DNA of 64,000 bases from Dolomedes plantarius (Eukaryota > Arthropoda > Arachnida > Araneae > Dolomedidae): NCBI GenBank assembly GCA_907164885.2, contig OU015501.1:62657193-62721192 (forward strand), in the 5' to 3' direction. A model generated the notes under the pieces. That model saw only the letters and a program-made list of their open reading frames with translations. It searched no databases and was not told where the DNA came from. Position 1 is the first letter of the stretch. Each line of letters begins with the position of its first letter. The position numbers and the translations under genes are program-made. This document shows, in pieces, positions 12,032 to 24,058 of this stretch.

Positions 12032-12839
12032 GGTTCCCACCTATATCCGTCACATCCCCTTAACTTCCTTATGTTCATTTTTTACATGCTGTTTTAAGTA
12101 TTCATGTGCGCAAGGTGTCTTTTCTTACTAAATCAATGATACTGAACAACTTTGTAATTGACTTTTTTCCCGTGTCTCGTATCGTGTTTGAGATAAAATG
12201 CTAATTCCAAAATTTACCGAGAGATGGCGTTGTAAGTTGTCTCATCGAGTAGCGCATAGCCTTTTTACTATACCTAGACACCAACTTTATAGCCTAAGCT
12301 GTCACTGTTTAGAAGTTAAGAGGGGGGGGGTGTATATATATATATGTCAAAACATTAATTGAAAATTACAGGGGGCTTAAAAATAGCGAAATCTAATATG
12401 AAAATCATTGGTAAAAGGTTTTTCCCCGTTTCGTTAGTTGACCTTCGATACGCGATATTGAAGTTCCATGGAGGGAATTTACTTTTAGATAGATGTACAG
12501 GGTTGGGCGCGAAAACAAGCTTCTAGAATTTTGCAGGTGGTGCTTTGCACATGCGCCATATGGGTAGACGCGTTAATGAAGACCTAGAATTACGCAGAAC
12601 GCGGGATTAACTTATTGACAGTGGACGTGCGTTAGCCGGGTCTATGAATTTGAAAATGGCGAGCGCTGAAACCTGCAGATTTTGGAGAAGTGGTTTACGT
12701 GAACTTGAACCAAATAAAATCTAATTAAATTGGACGATGCTGAGTACTTATTTTAAGTGTCTGCCTTCCCTCTGTGCCATAGACTGCTAAACGAAGAAGA
12801 CTGCAATTGATTTTTTATAGCAGGCGTAAATCAAACGCC
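12029..12839. other. Unclassified sequence beside (TA)n, possible transposon end
   Basis: It begins ACAGGGTTCCCACC directly after the (TA)n tract, the form of a Tc1/mariner-type end at TA, but no matching inverted end was found. It contains G8 at about 12321 and short TA tracts. No gene was seen. Confidence 0.35.
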
Positions 12840-12841
12840 TG

Positions 12842-12843
12842 TC

Positions 12844-12890
<47 letters not shown>

Positions 12891-12894
12891 TATA
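12842..12894. repeat. (TA)n / (TATG)n microsatellite
   Basis: TA repeats followed by TATG repeats, ending at the TA target of the pogo-like element. Confidence 0.95.
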
Positions 12895-14292
12895 CAGTGG
12901 ACGCTCGTTAATTCGAACTCAAAGGTTCTCGGAAAAAAGTTCGAATTATCCGATGTTAAGAGAAAATATATAACTTTAAATGTGTATCACTGAAGAAGAA
13001 ACTCTCCTAGTATGTATAACCCCAGAAAATATATTATACTATGTTATCTAAAGTTAAACATATTAAAAAGCAATACAGACTTACCTTAATCATAAAATGA
13101 AGCAGAAGATATGCAGTATAAAGTAAACTTTTATTAAAAATATGAATTACACTTTGGGGAAAAACTGTAAAATGGATGTTTGGTTCTGTTTATGATGCCT
13201 ACATTGTTCAGCCAGCTTCTCGATTTGAAGTCAACATTTCAGTTCATTTTCAGATGAAGGTTCCATCTGAATAAATGCTTTCAGAGTTTTAATAGAGTCC
13301 ATTATGGCTTTGTCCATTATGGCCGCATTAAAAATATCTTTCGGCAGGTAAGTAGAGAAAAGCCCTGGCAGTTTCCTACCGAAATTAGTGCATACGTCTT
13401 CGATTACATCAGATCTTTGGCCACATACAGTTTGATAAGAAATATTTTGCCTTGACTTAAATCGAGAAAGCCATCCATCACTGCATTTAAAATCTTCAAT
13501 ACCCATTCGAATTGCTAATTCATCAGCCTTCGTCAGCAATAGGGGTCCATTTATCGGAAAATTTCGAGATCTAACATCGTGGAACCATAGCAGTAGAGCT
13601 TTTTCTAGAACTTCTTGGGACGCATATCCCATGCGTTTCCTTCCTCTAGCAAATTTTGATTTTACCCATGAATCTAAAATTGACTCCTTGTTTTTCAAAT
13701 TAGTTGACAAGGCATTTTTTTTAATTCTATAGTCAGCTGCTAACTTTGTTTTTACATTCGCCATTTTCTACTTTCTTTAAAATTTCTACCTTTGTCTTTA
13801 AAGTTAGGGTTTTGTACTTTCCACGTGTAGACATCCTGAATTTTTACACATTCACAGCACACAATGAGGAAGAAAAAACTAGACCACATTAACTTGTCTG
13901 CACTGCAGTTATAACTGACGCAGCTCCCTAGAATCTGTAGTAAAGACTAGTTTTTCTGAAATTCTAAGAAAATCGATCCAAATAAAGGAAAATTGCTTTT
14001 TCCGTTTAGCACTAATAAGAAGGACAATAGCTACTAACGTTTAGCGGACATGCAATAGTCTAGGAATGCAGGCATGTGCCTCTACACAGAAAAGAAATTT
14101 TGACACACAAAATAATAAATACAGTGTGTATTTTCTCCATTAAATGAGGAAAAAGAATTTGTTTTGTCAAATTTTTAGTTCGAATTAACCGAAGTGATAA
14201 AAATTTAGTTCGAATTAATGAGATATTTTTAACATTAACTCCAATACAAGTTTTTTGGGGCCTTTGGATTAGTTCGAATTAACGAGCGTCCA

Positions 14293-14295
<3 letters not shown>
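12895..14295 (-). mobile_element. Pogo-like (Tigger-type) element, internally deleted
   Basis: A 1401-bp element with 25-bp perfect inverted repeats beginning CAGTGGACGCTCGTTAATTC, flanked by TA. Both flanks are TA-type microsatellite. It encodes only the DNA-binding half of a pogo transposase on the minus strand, so it is non-autonomous. Confidence 0.92.
13231..13764 (-). pseudogene. Pogo-like transposase, catalytic domain deleted
   Basis: A 177-codon frame. Residues about 1-55 would be the N-terminal Pipsqueak-type region. Residues about 60-125 match a CENP-B-type helix-turn-helix (RKRMGYASQEVLEKALLLWF, then SDGWLSRFKSRQNI). The frame then runs into DIFNA and jumps to an acidic C-terminal tail ending SSENELKC. 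In intact relatives a motif of the form FNADETGLF and the whole DDE domain follow DIFNA-like sequence (compare the element at 21772), so the entire catalytic domain appears deleted in frame. The product could bind DNA ends but not cut. Some domesticated CENP-B-like proteins have this shape, but here the inverted repeats and TA duplication show an ordinary deletion derivative. Confidence 0.8.
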
Positions 14296-14368
<73 letters not shown>

Positions 14369-14395
14369 ATATAGAGAGAGATAGATATAGATATT
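14296..14395. repeat. (TA)n, (GTAT)n and (GATA)-like microsatellites
   Basis: About 48 bases of TA, then GTAT repeats, then an AGAGAGATAGATATAGATAT tract, starting directly at the right end of the pogo-like element. Confidence 0.93.
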
Positions 14396-15430
14396 ATTTA
14401 TTCACATTATCAAAGTCTGCTATAATCTTGCGAAAGGTAACCATGAAACATTCCACTGTTGATACCGAGGATAAGGAGCTTATGCTCTAAGGTGCCTCGC
14501 AAGCTTTTCCGACGACGACGACGACGACCTGTGACTCTGACTGCTTAATCAAAACAACTTCGACCGTCACGAAAACTGGGAAGAAGTACGGAAAGGCAAA
14601 ATTGGGTAAATTTTCTGGTGAAATTTTTTTCTAAAAATGTGCATTAGAGTCAATTTCTCTTGATTTCCACGGCTAAACTCTGTAATGTTGAGGAGTTGCT
14701 ATTCTAGGTGTTAAGACCGGAGAATTTTGATCTAATTAATCTCGAATCGTCAATTATTTAATTCAGAAGATATGTATCTCGCGTTATTTTAAAAAATGCA
14801 TGACTATTTTGAAAACTTCCGAAATTTTAACTCATTTCCATCCATCTGGAAAAAGGGTAAAAAAGAACTACACCTGAATGTAACGCATTTTACACATAAT
14901 TGTAACATTAAAAAAAAATTTGGTATTTTATCATTATTTTCGGAAGTTCGTGTACCTCCCCTTTTGTAAAACTTGAGATATTAAATGTGCTCATGGTGAG
15001 CATTTCTTTTGATATAATATTGAAGAGTTAATCATTTTATTAAAGTATAAACTATTGTGATTCGCTTTCAATATAAGAATATACATTCGAAAGCTAAAAA
15101 TTAAGATATCATGACTTTTTGAAAACGTCCACATCTCGAGAACTCAACCAAACTTTGCAAAAAAAATTTTTTTTTCAAATCCTTTTTCCCAACACTGTCC
15201 AATGTTTTTAGGGGATGGTTATTCATTATCATTTTCAGCGGGATATTTCGGAAACTCAAAAGCAACTGATATGCATCGAATTTTCATGTTTTTTACATCT
15301 CGTAATGAATTAGTTTGAGTCAAAAAAAATTTTACACGGGCTTTTTCAAACAAATTGCGTGTGGTTGATCAATTTTTTACAATTTTCTTCCTTTTCTATG
15401 AGAATTTTTTCTTTTAATAATACATTTTTA
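14396..15430. other. Unclassified AT-rich stretch with (ACG)n
   Basis: A short (ACG)n tract at about 14512-14528. Otherwise no gene or recognised repeat. T-rich runs and repeated GAAAACNTCC-like phrases suggest an old repeat. Confidence 0.35.
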
Positions 15431-15600
15431 GCTGGACAATGGTCGAATGACTAGGGCGCATTTCGGTGCCAGAGTCTGTGGGTTCGAGTCCCACTGTTGG
15501 CATGGATGCTTGTAACCGTTCGAAGTCGGCTTTAAGCTGTAGGTCCTGGTCTAATTAGCCCTCATGTAGTAAAAAATTACAGCGCTCTCAACCAAAACAA
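15431..15600 (+). repeat. tRNA-derived SINE, copy 1
   Basis: An internal pol III promoter is visible: an A-box-like TGGTCGAATGA at 15440-15450 and a B box GGTTCGAGTCC at 15481-15491. Downstream the sequence TCTAATTAG...CTCA and ...CCAAAAC aligns with the copy at 42361-42536 over the whole ~165 bp. This is a dispersed, tRNA-headed SINE. Confidence 0.82.
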
Positions 15601-15749
15601 TACATTTATTTCTTTCAAATTTCGGTAAATTGCGCATAGCTAATAAAACCGAAGATTTTTCTCCTTTTCAGTCCTTTTCCACTCTTTTTTTTATGAATCA
15701 TTCTTAATTAATAATGATCTCCAAAAAATCATATATAGATGTTTAGTTA
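15601..15749. other. Intergenic, nothing seen
   Basis: No recognisable feature. Confidence 0.4.
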
Positions 15750-16300
15750 GAACCTTACTTGATTGCCCTTTACCCATATTTTATGGGTTCTTGGTTAAAC
15801 ACACTTTCTTTAATGAAGTTATAAGGACAACAATTCATAAAGAACATATGTCTTTTATTCAAAAGTGCTTAAGGACTAAATTTTATCCGCTCTCACTTTC
15901 TGATAATTTTTTCGATTCTTGCTATTCAATCCCTAAACATTTTTTTTTCTTTTAACTTAAGGTACAAAATGAGTATTCATTGCTGGGTTATCCCAGAATT
16001 CAAGTGGCCACTCTATACCGAATGTAGTAGGTTTTGTGCAATAAAAATATGGGTAAGCACAATAAAATATGGGTGAATGCAAAACCTTACTTGATATGCA
16101 TTCACCCATATTTTATGGGTTCTTAGTTAAAAAAGCCTTTTTTTAACGAAGTTATAAAGATCATAATTCATAAAGAACAAGTGTCATTTATTCAAAAGTG
16201 CAAAAAAGTATTACTTTTGCTTAAGGACCTAATTTTATCCGTTTTCACTTTGTGATAATTTTTTCGATTCTTGCTATTCAATCCCAAAACATTTTTTTAA
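15750..16300. repeat. Direct repeat pair with 18-bp hairpin (unclassified family)
   Basis: Two diverged ~200-bp copies lie at about 15750-15955 and 16083-16295. They share CCCATATTTTATGGGTTCTT, AATTCATAAAGAAC and ATTTTTTCGATTCTTGCTAT. The second copy starts in a perfect inverted repeat (TGGGTGAATGCA arms, 18 bp each, 16064-16081 and 16097-16114, 15-base loop). A third partial copy with the same hairpin region lies at 21340-21450. Confidence 0.75.
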
Positions 16301-16460
16301 CGTAGGATTACATTCCTCCATCACGGTCCTCCGGAGAGCAAAATGTCAGATGTCCTGCGTCGCGAGTTCTAATTTTGGCAGCGCGCCAAACCCAGTCTAT
16401 AATGCTTGGGCAAGCAGTAAACAGTTAAAGAGAAAAGCACCAAAATGCGTCAAAATTTTG

Positions 16461-16465
<5 letters not shown>

Positions 16466-16541
<76 letters not shown>
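16466..16541. repeat. (TA)n microsatellite
   Basis: About 75 bases of TA, adjoining the next TIR element. Confidence 0.97.

Positions 16542-17822
<1,281 letters not shown>

Positions 17823-17857
<35 letters not shown>
17823..17857. repeat. (TA)n microsatellite
   Basis: A short TA tract between the MITE and the truncated retrotransposon. Confidence 0.9.
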
Positions 17858-17863
<6 letters not shown>

Positions 17864-18081
17864 AAAGCTAGTAATTTCTAATTCAATTCTCTTAACATTT
17901 AAAAACTATTAAGTCTTCAATTTAGTATTCAAAATTACATACCCCCTTTTAATCTCTTAAGTTATTTAATTCCCTTTGGGCATTCGTGTTAAATCCCGAA
18001 AAATAATTCCAAATTCAAATGTGGTCATCCCAGTAAAACTTATATAGAAACCTCATGGTAATAGCCTTTGTAAAACCCCGG
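17858..18081 (+). repeat. Truncated 5' LTR
   Basis: It matches the start of the right LTR (AAGCTAGTAATTTCT, CCCTTTGGGCATTCGTGTTA, CCTCATGGTAATAGCC) and is cut off at CCCCGG. Confidence 0.88.
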
Positions 18082-18794
18082 TAAAAAGCGTAACTACTGA
18101 AACTTATACAAATTGCTTAAAACAAATATTCCAAATTCAAACACCAAAAAAATTGCTAACTGACAGAAACGCAGCTTTTACATGTTCAAAGTTTAGAAGG
18201 TTTTTAGAGCATAACAATGTGAAACAATTATTGACGACGGCTCACCATCCCCAAACTAACTGCAAGGTAGAGAGAGTAAATCAAACAATAATTACTAGAT
18301 TAAGGTGCAAAGTACATAACTCAACAAGTAAAACTCCTTGGACAACCCTATTAAACGAAGTAATTAATGAATACAATCATACGCCTCACTCAGTTACCCA
18401 AATGACCCCAGCTTACCTACTTTTTGGAATATTACCTTACGAACCTCATGTTAAAAAACAAGACTTTTACCCTCAGGTAGACGAGGCGAGAAAATTAGCT
18501 AAAGAAAGGACAATTAATTACCATAATAGGAATAAAGTTAAATATGATGCACGCTTCGTAGAATCTAAATTTAATGTTGGAGATTTAGTATTATTAGAAG
18601 AATTCCAATACCCTAACACGGGAAAGTTAAACTCCCCCTATTCTAGACCTTACACTATTTTAAGACAAATGTCAAAAGTTAACTATGAAATTGATAAACC
18701 AAAATTTAACACCAAACAAAATTCTGAAATTGTCCATGCTTGCAAATTAAGATATTATAATGCACCAGAAAACTTAAAACTACACCACGAATAA
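18082..18794 (+). pseudogene. Ty3/Gypsy integrase, C-terminal part
   Basis: An open frame of about 213 codons (clearest from 18153) that joins the truncated LTR. It holds the second catalytic Asp in LTDRNAAF and the Glu in NCKVERVN, 35 residues apart, as in D,D35E integrases, with the usual TTAHHPQTN block between. The usual Gly of the NG(K/Q)VE motif is Cys here. A C-terminal domain follows with KYDARF...FNVGDLVLL and a terminal tail ending NLKLHHE, typical of Ty3/Gypsy. The zinc-binding head, the first Asp and everything upstream are missing. No envelope-like frame was seen downstream (18795-20645), which is AT-rich. Confidence 0.85.
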
Positions 18795-20660
18795 TGACAA
18801 ACAATAGATCCATTTTTTCTTTTCTGTTTGATGCTTAACATCATATTTTTTTTATTTGATATAATTAATTATCTGTTGTCCTAATACAGATAAAACTGTT
18901 GAAAAAAAAACTGTCTAACTTAAACTTTCTTCTTAAGAGTACTATTATATGTGAATTTTTTTTAATCTGAAATTAAACCCGACTATGACATTTCTACTTC
19001 TTTTACCTTTCAGTAAATTTTCTCTTCCTTGAATAATCGTTCCTATCAACCCCTCTACAAGCGCGTTGGATGTCATCCCAGCTGTTTAAGATCTTTTCTG
19101 ATTTTCTTTTGTTATTTGTTTTTAATTCACCAATTCAGACACTTAAAGTGCTGAAAACTATATGCTTAAGTAATGACTAAAACAGGCTTTGGGATGGCCA
19201 CTCCTTTGTCCTCCCATTTCTACGTATATTACACTCCCACAAGTATGACATATGCACATTTTTCCTTTTTCTCCATCTTTGTACTATGCAAGATGCTGCT
19301 TTTCTAGGTGGTCATATCCTGTCGGGAGAATAACGGTTGGTCCACTGTACGACCATTCTTTCCTCCTTATTAGTCGCTGTACAATAGGGAGAAAGAAAAC
19401 CCACTTTGTACACAAACATAAACACAATCCCTCACTCCTTAGAGGTAGAATTAAGAAAGAATTTGAAACTAAGAGTTTGGGTGACACACATACAACAAGG
19501 TACCTTCAACACAAAGAATTGGATCCATATAAACTTATAAGTGTACACAAATGAATAGTAAATAAATAATTTGAAAATAAAGTGAAAAGTAGTGAGAATA
19601 AGTAAATAAAGTTAGAATAAATATGAATAGAATAACTAAAGAATATTGAATAGAGAATTTTTACTGAATAAGCAAATAGTGTTAAAATAATGAAGTTAAT
19701 AAATATTGAAATGTGAGACATGAGAAAGATAAAGAGAAAACTAAAAATAATGAATACGAATTTGATATATTGATAATTTCGAAATGATTGAGTTTTTTTC
19801 TTAAAGTATAATAAATGTTCTGTAATTTTTATATACAATTTATATATTAGAAATGTGATTTTTATTGAAAGTGTGATTTTTATTATAAACTGTGATTTTT
19901 ATTATATAACTAAAGAACTATTTTTCTTTATATATAAGGAAGTTAAGACAATGTGAAATTTTTGTGTGCAGTCTACGTTGGTGAAACAAATTAGCACAGC
20001 ACTAAAAAGACTGTGACTTTTAAATAGTGTAATTTCCTCAACAAGGTCATGACTGTGAAAGGACTCAAAATGTTGCACAGCAAATTCATGGCAAAGAAAA
20101 AATAAAATTTTTTCTTTGACACACTCCATAGTAGTGAAAGTTGAGGAAAATTTTTGAATTTTCAACTTGTTATCAAAGTCACCTTCATTTACTTAATTTT
20201 GTTTGTTTTTGATATTTTTATTGTCATGTTCTGTTATTTGTACTATTCAAATGGAGATGATGATAGATATTGTATTCAATGTATGTTTCCGGTGAAAAAA
20301 TTTTTTGATAATTTACAATTTTTTTTGATTATGTTAATTGATTTTTTTCTGAGAATTTGTTGTTGGGGAGACGTCCCTATTCAACAGGTTTCAAAAACAT
20401 ACTTATGTAGAAGTTTCAATGTTAGTATTATGTGTATTTTTTTATTAATGTGAAATTTAAATATTTGTTAACAAATTGCTCATAATGTCCTGTCATTTCA
20501 TCACGTGATTAATTTTTTCTTTCTATAGCTAACTTTTGCTGACAACACTTATAGAAACTATTCCAAATTTTTGTTAATGCCCATTCTTCTCACTCATCTG
20601 AGTGAGTCTGCCCTCCAATGCAGGCATTGAAGGTCAGCCTCTTCTCGGACGGGGGGATAT
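18795..20660 (+). other. Internal 3' region of the retrotransposon
   Basis: AT-rich with many stops in all frames. No env-like protein was recognised. It ends in the polypurine tract before the right LTR. Short direct repeats GTGATTTTTATT occur near 19855-19900. Confidence 0.5.
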
Positions 20661-21280
20661 TCTATAATATTTAAAAGCTAGTAATTTCTTAATTCAATAC
20701 TCTTAACATTTAAAAATTATTAATTCTTCAATTTAGTATTCAAAATTACATACCCCTTTTAATCTCTTAAGTTATTTAATTCCCTTTGGGCATTCGTGTT
20801 AAATTCCGAAAAATAATTCCAAATTCAAATATGGTCATCCCAGTAAAACTTATATAGAAACCTCATGGTAATAGCCTTTGTAAAACCCCGGGCGATATTA
20901 CTAAAGATGGCTGACTTTTTACCGAAAATAAACGCGGCGAGGCGTCCCTACAAATTTAGATCAGTTCTGAACATCAACACCAACTTTAAACCAATCAACT
21001 ATTAAATCACGCCCTTTTGCCACGTGATGGAATGAAGTTTATATAAGTTCTAGCGTCCAAAATTAGCACGCACTCCTGTACTTTCCCTTGCCGCATTCAT
21101 CCCGGCGGAGTCGCGAGCGATTAAATAAATATGTCGTCCACGTAATCTGGTGTCATTGTCTAATTCTTTCGGCCGGAGTTTCGTTCTAGTAATCCAGCGT
21201 AACCAAAGTTTCTTCACCGTGGTATGGGGTTGCGGCATCTTCAGTGCAATGACCGGCGGCCGTTCTCCCCATATCACATA
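20661..21280 (+). repeat. 3' LTR
   Basis: A complete or nearly complete LTR of about 620 bp. It has a TATA-like GTTTATATAAG at about 21039-21049 and AATAAA at about 21125. The right border, near CCCATATCACA, is uncertain because the left LTR lacks this part. Confidence 0.75.
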
Positions 21281-21289
21281 TATGTAGGT

Positions 21290-21315
21290 ATGTGTGTGTG
21301 TGTGTGTGTGTGTGT
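21290..21315. repeat. (TG)n microsatellite
   Basis: About 12 TG repeats. Confidence 0.9.
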
Positions 21316-21339
21316 ATTTATGTATGCATGTATGTCAAA

Positions 21340-21460
21340 ATTTTATAAAAATATGGGTGTGCACCATAAAATATGGGTGAATGCAAAACCTTACTTGATT
21401 TGCATTCACCGATATATTATGGGTTCTTAGTTAAAAACGCTTTTTTAACGAAGTAATAGA
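21340..21460. repeat. Third copy of the hairpin repeat
   Basis: It shares AAAATATGGGTGAATGCAAA, ACCTTACTTGAT and TATGGGTTCTTAGTTAAAAA with 16064-16140. It directly abuts the first satellite monomer. Confidence 0.78.
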
Positions 21461-21465
21461 AAAGC

Positions 21466-21771
21466 GTTACATCCTCTTCCTACCCTTACAAACCATATGA
21501 AAGGTGGACCGACCGACAGGTTTAACGCGTCCATACCCGGCTTATACACGAGATCATTCAGTGGCGCTTCAAACCGAGCATCCTCCCTTATTATATCCAA
21601 ATCGCGTGATAAAAATATCTGCGGGAAATCGAGATTTGGTTGGGTCACATCCTCTTCCTGCCCTTACAAACCATACGAAAGGTCGTCCGTCCTACAGGTT
21701 TAACGCGTCCATACCCGCTTTAGACACGACAGCATTCAAAGACGCTTCAAACCGAGCAACCTCCCTTATTA
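21466..21771. repeat. Satellite array, left segment
   Basis: Two monomers of the satellite described at 24059-33082. Position markers such as TTTAACGCGT at 21521 and 21699 are 178 bp apart. The second monomer is split by the pogo/Tigger element at its CCTTAT|TA|TATCC site. Confidence 0.92.
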
Positions 21772-24058
21772 CAGTTGGTTCTCTGTTTAACGACGCTCTA
21801 CTTAACGACGATCTCTATTTAAAGACGATATTTCCCGGTCCAGGTCCCTCCGACTTAAAAAAATTCTATTTAACGACGATTTTGTTTCTATTTAACGACG
21901 ATTTTTTCTTAAATGATAAACTTTTTCTTCAACATTTTATTTACAGGAGGGTTACTTTCTGTGGGGGAGTTTGGTTTCAATAACAGACCCAGAATTTCCT
22001 TTATGTTTGTTGCAATCATAGACTTGTTGCAGTGGAAAAAACCGGGGGAGGGGGGGGGGAGGATTACTGTTTCTCGGAAGATCGAACATTCTTCCCTGGT
22101 GGATCGAATTTCTTAGTGCGGGTGTGGAATCACTCTATTGTACCTACCATGTTCTCATGTGATTTACGAACTATCCAAAAGCACCCCTCTCCCACTCCTT
22201 CTGGGAAGTACGTGTTCATGTTTAGAGAATTCATGGTTGTGTGTAGGAGCTCATTCCAATACGAATACGAGGTGAGCAGAGCAAAATGGCATCAAAGCGA
22301 AAGCATCTTACGCTACACGAAAAAGTGAAAGTTATTGAAAACTGGGAAGAAAGTGTTGGAATAACAAAAGTCCAATTCTCAAGACAATTTCAGCTACCCG
22401 AGTCTACTCTCAAAGGCATTTTAGCAAGCAAAGAGAAAATTCTTGAAGCAGCACAAAAATTTGGTTTGGGATCCAAATCCAAACGGCAGAAAATTCAATG
22501 TGGCCGATCAGAAGAGTTTGGAAAGGCAGTCCTGCAATGGTTTCATCAAGCAAGAGCATCTAACATTCCAATTTCCGGAGTGATATTTAAAGAAAATGCT
22601 ATTATTCTGGAAGAAAAGTTTCGAATGCAAAATTTTTAGGCTTCGGCTGGTTGGCTAACAAAGTTCAAAGAAAGATACGGGCTTGTATTTAAAAGCATAT
22701 CTGGCGAAAGTGGCTCCGTAGATGAAAAAATAGTGGATGAATGGAAAATAGTGCTGAAGGGGATATTAGATGGATATGATGAGAAGAACAAATTCAATGC
22801 AGATGAGACGGGCCTATTCTACAATATGGTGCGCAATAAAACCTTAACGTATATGGGCGAAAAGTGTTTTGGTGGAAAACACAGTAAGGAACGATTGACT
22901 GTTTTACTGTGCACTAATTCGGATGGGTCTGAGAAATTTCCACCACTAGTTATAGGCAAATCAAAGCAACCAAGGTGTTTTAAGAATATCACCAGGAAAC
23001 CTTGTGAGTACCGCAATAACAATAAAGCGTGGATGACATCACAAATTTTTATTGACTGGATTAGAAAATTTGATGCAAAAATGCATCGAGAAAAGAGAAA
23101 AGTTTTACTTTTAATCGACCGATGCACTGCACATACTCCAAATATCCCTGGACTTACAAATTTGACTATCCATTTCTTACCAGCTAATTGCACTAGCAAG
23201 TTGCAGCCATTAGACCTGGGTATCATTCGCAGTGTGAAAGCATACTACAGAAAGTCTTTAATTAGGAAATTAATAAACAATTCGGATGACAGTACAAAAA
23301 TTAGAAAATTTACAATCTTGGAAGCAATGCACATGATAACATCAGCATGGGAAGAAGTTTCTTCATCCACAATAAAAAAAACTGCTTTCGCGGTGCTGGA
23401 ATTCACAAAGAACTTGTAGTGGAACTGCAAAGTACGGATGTAGAAATCAACGAAGATGACATTACCCCTGAAGAATGGAGAAGTCTTGTTGAAGATGAGG
23501 ATGTTTCAATTCAAGATTTCTACAATTGTGATAAATATGTTTTAACAACAGATTTCCGAAATGTAGAACAAATTTATGAAGATATTGTAAACGAGAACAG
23601 TGTCAGACGATGAAGGTGAAGTTGAAGACACGGAAAACGAGACACTGCCACAGTCTTACACAGATGCAATTTCTGCTCTAGATGTTCTCCGACGCTATAT
23701 TACATCGAGAATGGAAGGGGACTCATTTAACATTTTAGAAAATCTGGAAAAGAGAATAACGAAAACAAGGCGAATGAAGCAATGAACACTTTTTGAATTT
23801 TTTAAAACGTAATTTATTGTATTGTTTGTACTCTTTTTTTTCAATGTAATTTAAAATAACTTTTTGTGAATAAAATAATGATGATAATAAAAATAACATT
23901 TTTAAACACGCTAATATATTAAGAAATATATTGACAGTCCTAAGCCTGTAAAGTGTGAAGGGAAATGTTATTTTTTCACAAATTCTGTTTAAGGACGATC
24001 TCTACTTAAGGACGATTTTTCACGGTCCCTTGAAAGTCGTTAAACAGAGAACCAACTG
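21772..24058 (+). mobile_element. Pogo/Tigger-like element inserted in satellite
   Basis: A 2287-bp element with inverted repeats CAGTTGGTTCTCTGTTTAAC (about 20 bp or more), flanked by TA at 21770-21771 and 24059-24060. Removing it with one TA exactly restores the satellite monomer sequence. Subterminal (T)TTAACGACGAT words repeat about six times near the left end and again (GGACGAT) on the right. Confidence 0.95.
22286..23785 (+). pseudogene. Pogo/Tigger-like transposase, nearly complete with three breaks
   Basis: The N-terminus (ATG 22286, MASKRKHLTLHEKVKVI) is a Pipsqueak/CENP-B N-terminal helix-turn-helix. A CENP-B-type domain follows, interrupted by a TAG at 22637-22639 and continuing in frame with ASAGWLTKFKERYG. 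The DDE domain (about 22780-23240) has ADETGLF (first Asp), LLIDRCTAH (second Asp) and KLQPLDLGII (third Asp), with 31 residues between the last two. In most relatives the second motif is DNCPAH-like; Arg and Thr here are unusual. A shift in an A8 run near 23372 changes frame, and another near 23600 separates the acidic C-terminal tail. A cell would have to suppress all three breaks to make full protein, so this copy is probably dead but young. Confidence 0.9.

Larger units (their letters stand above)
17858..21280 (+). mobile_element. Ty3/Gypsy-type LTR retrotransposon, internally deleted
   Basis: The first ~223 bases of an LTR (17858-18081) are repeated at 20661-20886 with a few mismatches and small indels. 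In the left copy the LTR stops at ...AACCCCGG and jumps straight into the end of pol. One deletion therefore removed the rest of the 5' LTR, the primer-binding site, gag, protease, reverse transcriptase, RNase H and the start of integrase. A purine run (GGACGGGGGGATA, about 20646-20658) precedes the right LTR as a polypurine tract should. It lies beside TA and TG microsatellites. Confidence 0.85.

Noticed and set aside
12029..12540. Tc1/mariner-type element starting CAGGGTTCCCACC at the (TA)n tract
   Set aside because: No inverted partner end or transposase was found; kept only as an unclassified stretch.
18795..20645. Envelope-like gene in the Gypsy element
   Set aside because: No long frame, signal peptide or transmembrane pattern; AT-rich and full of stops.
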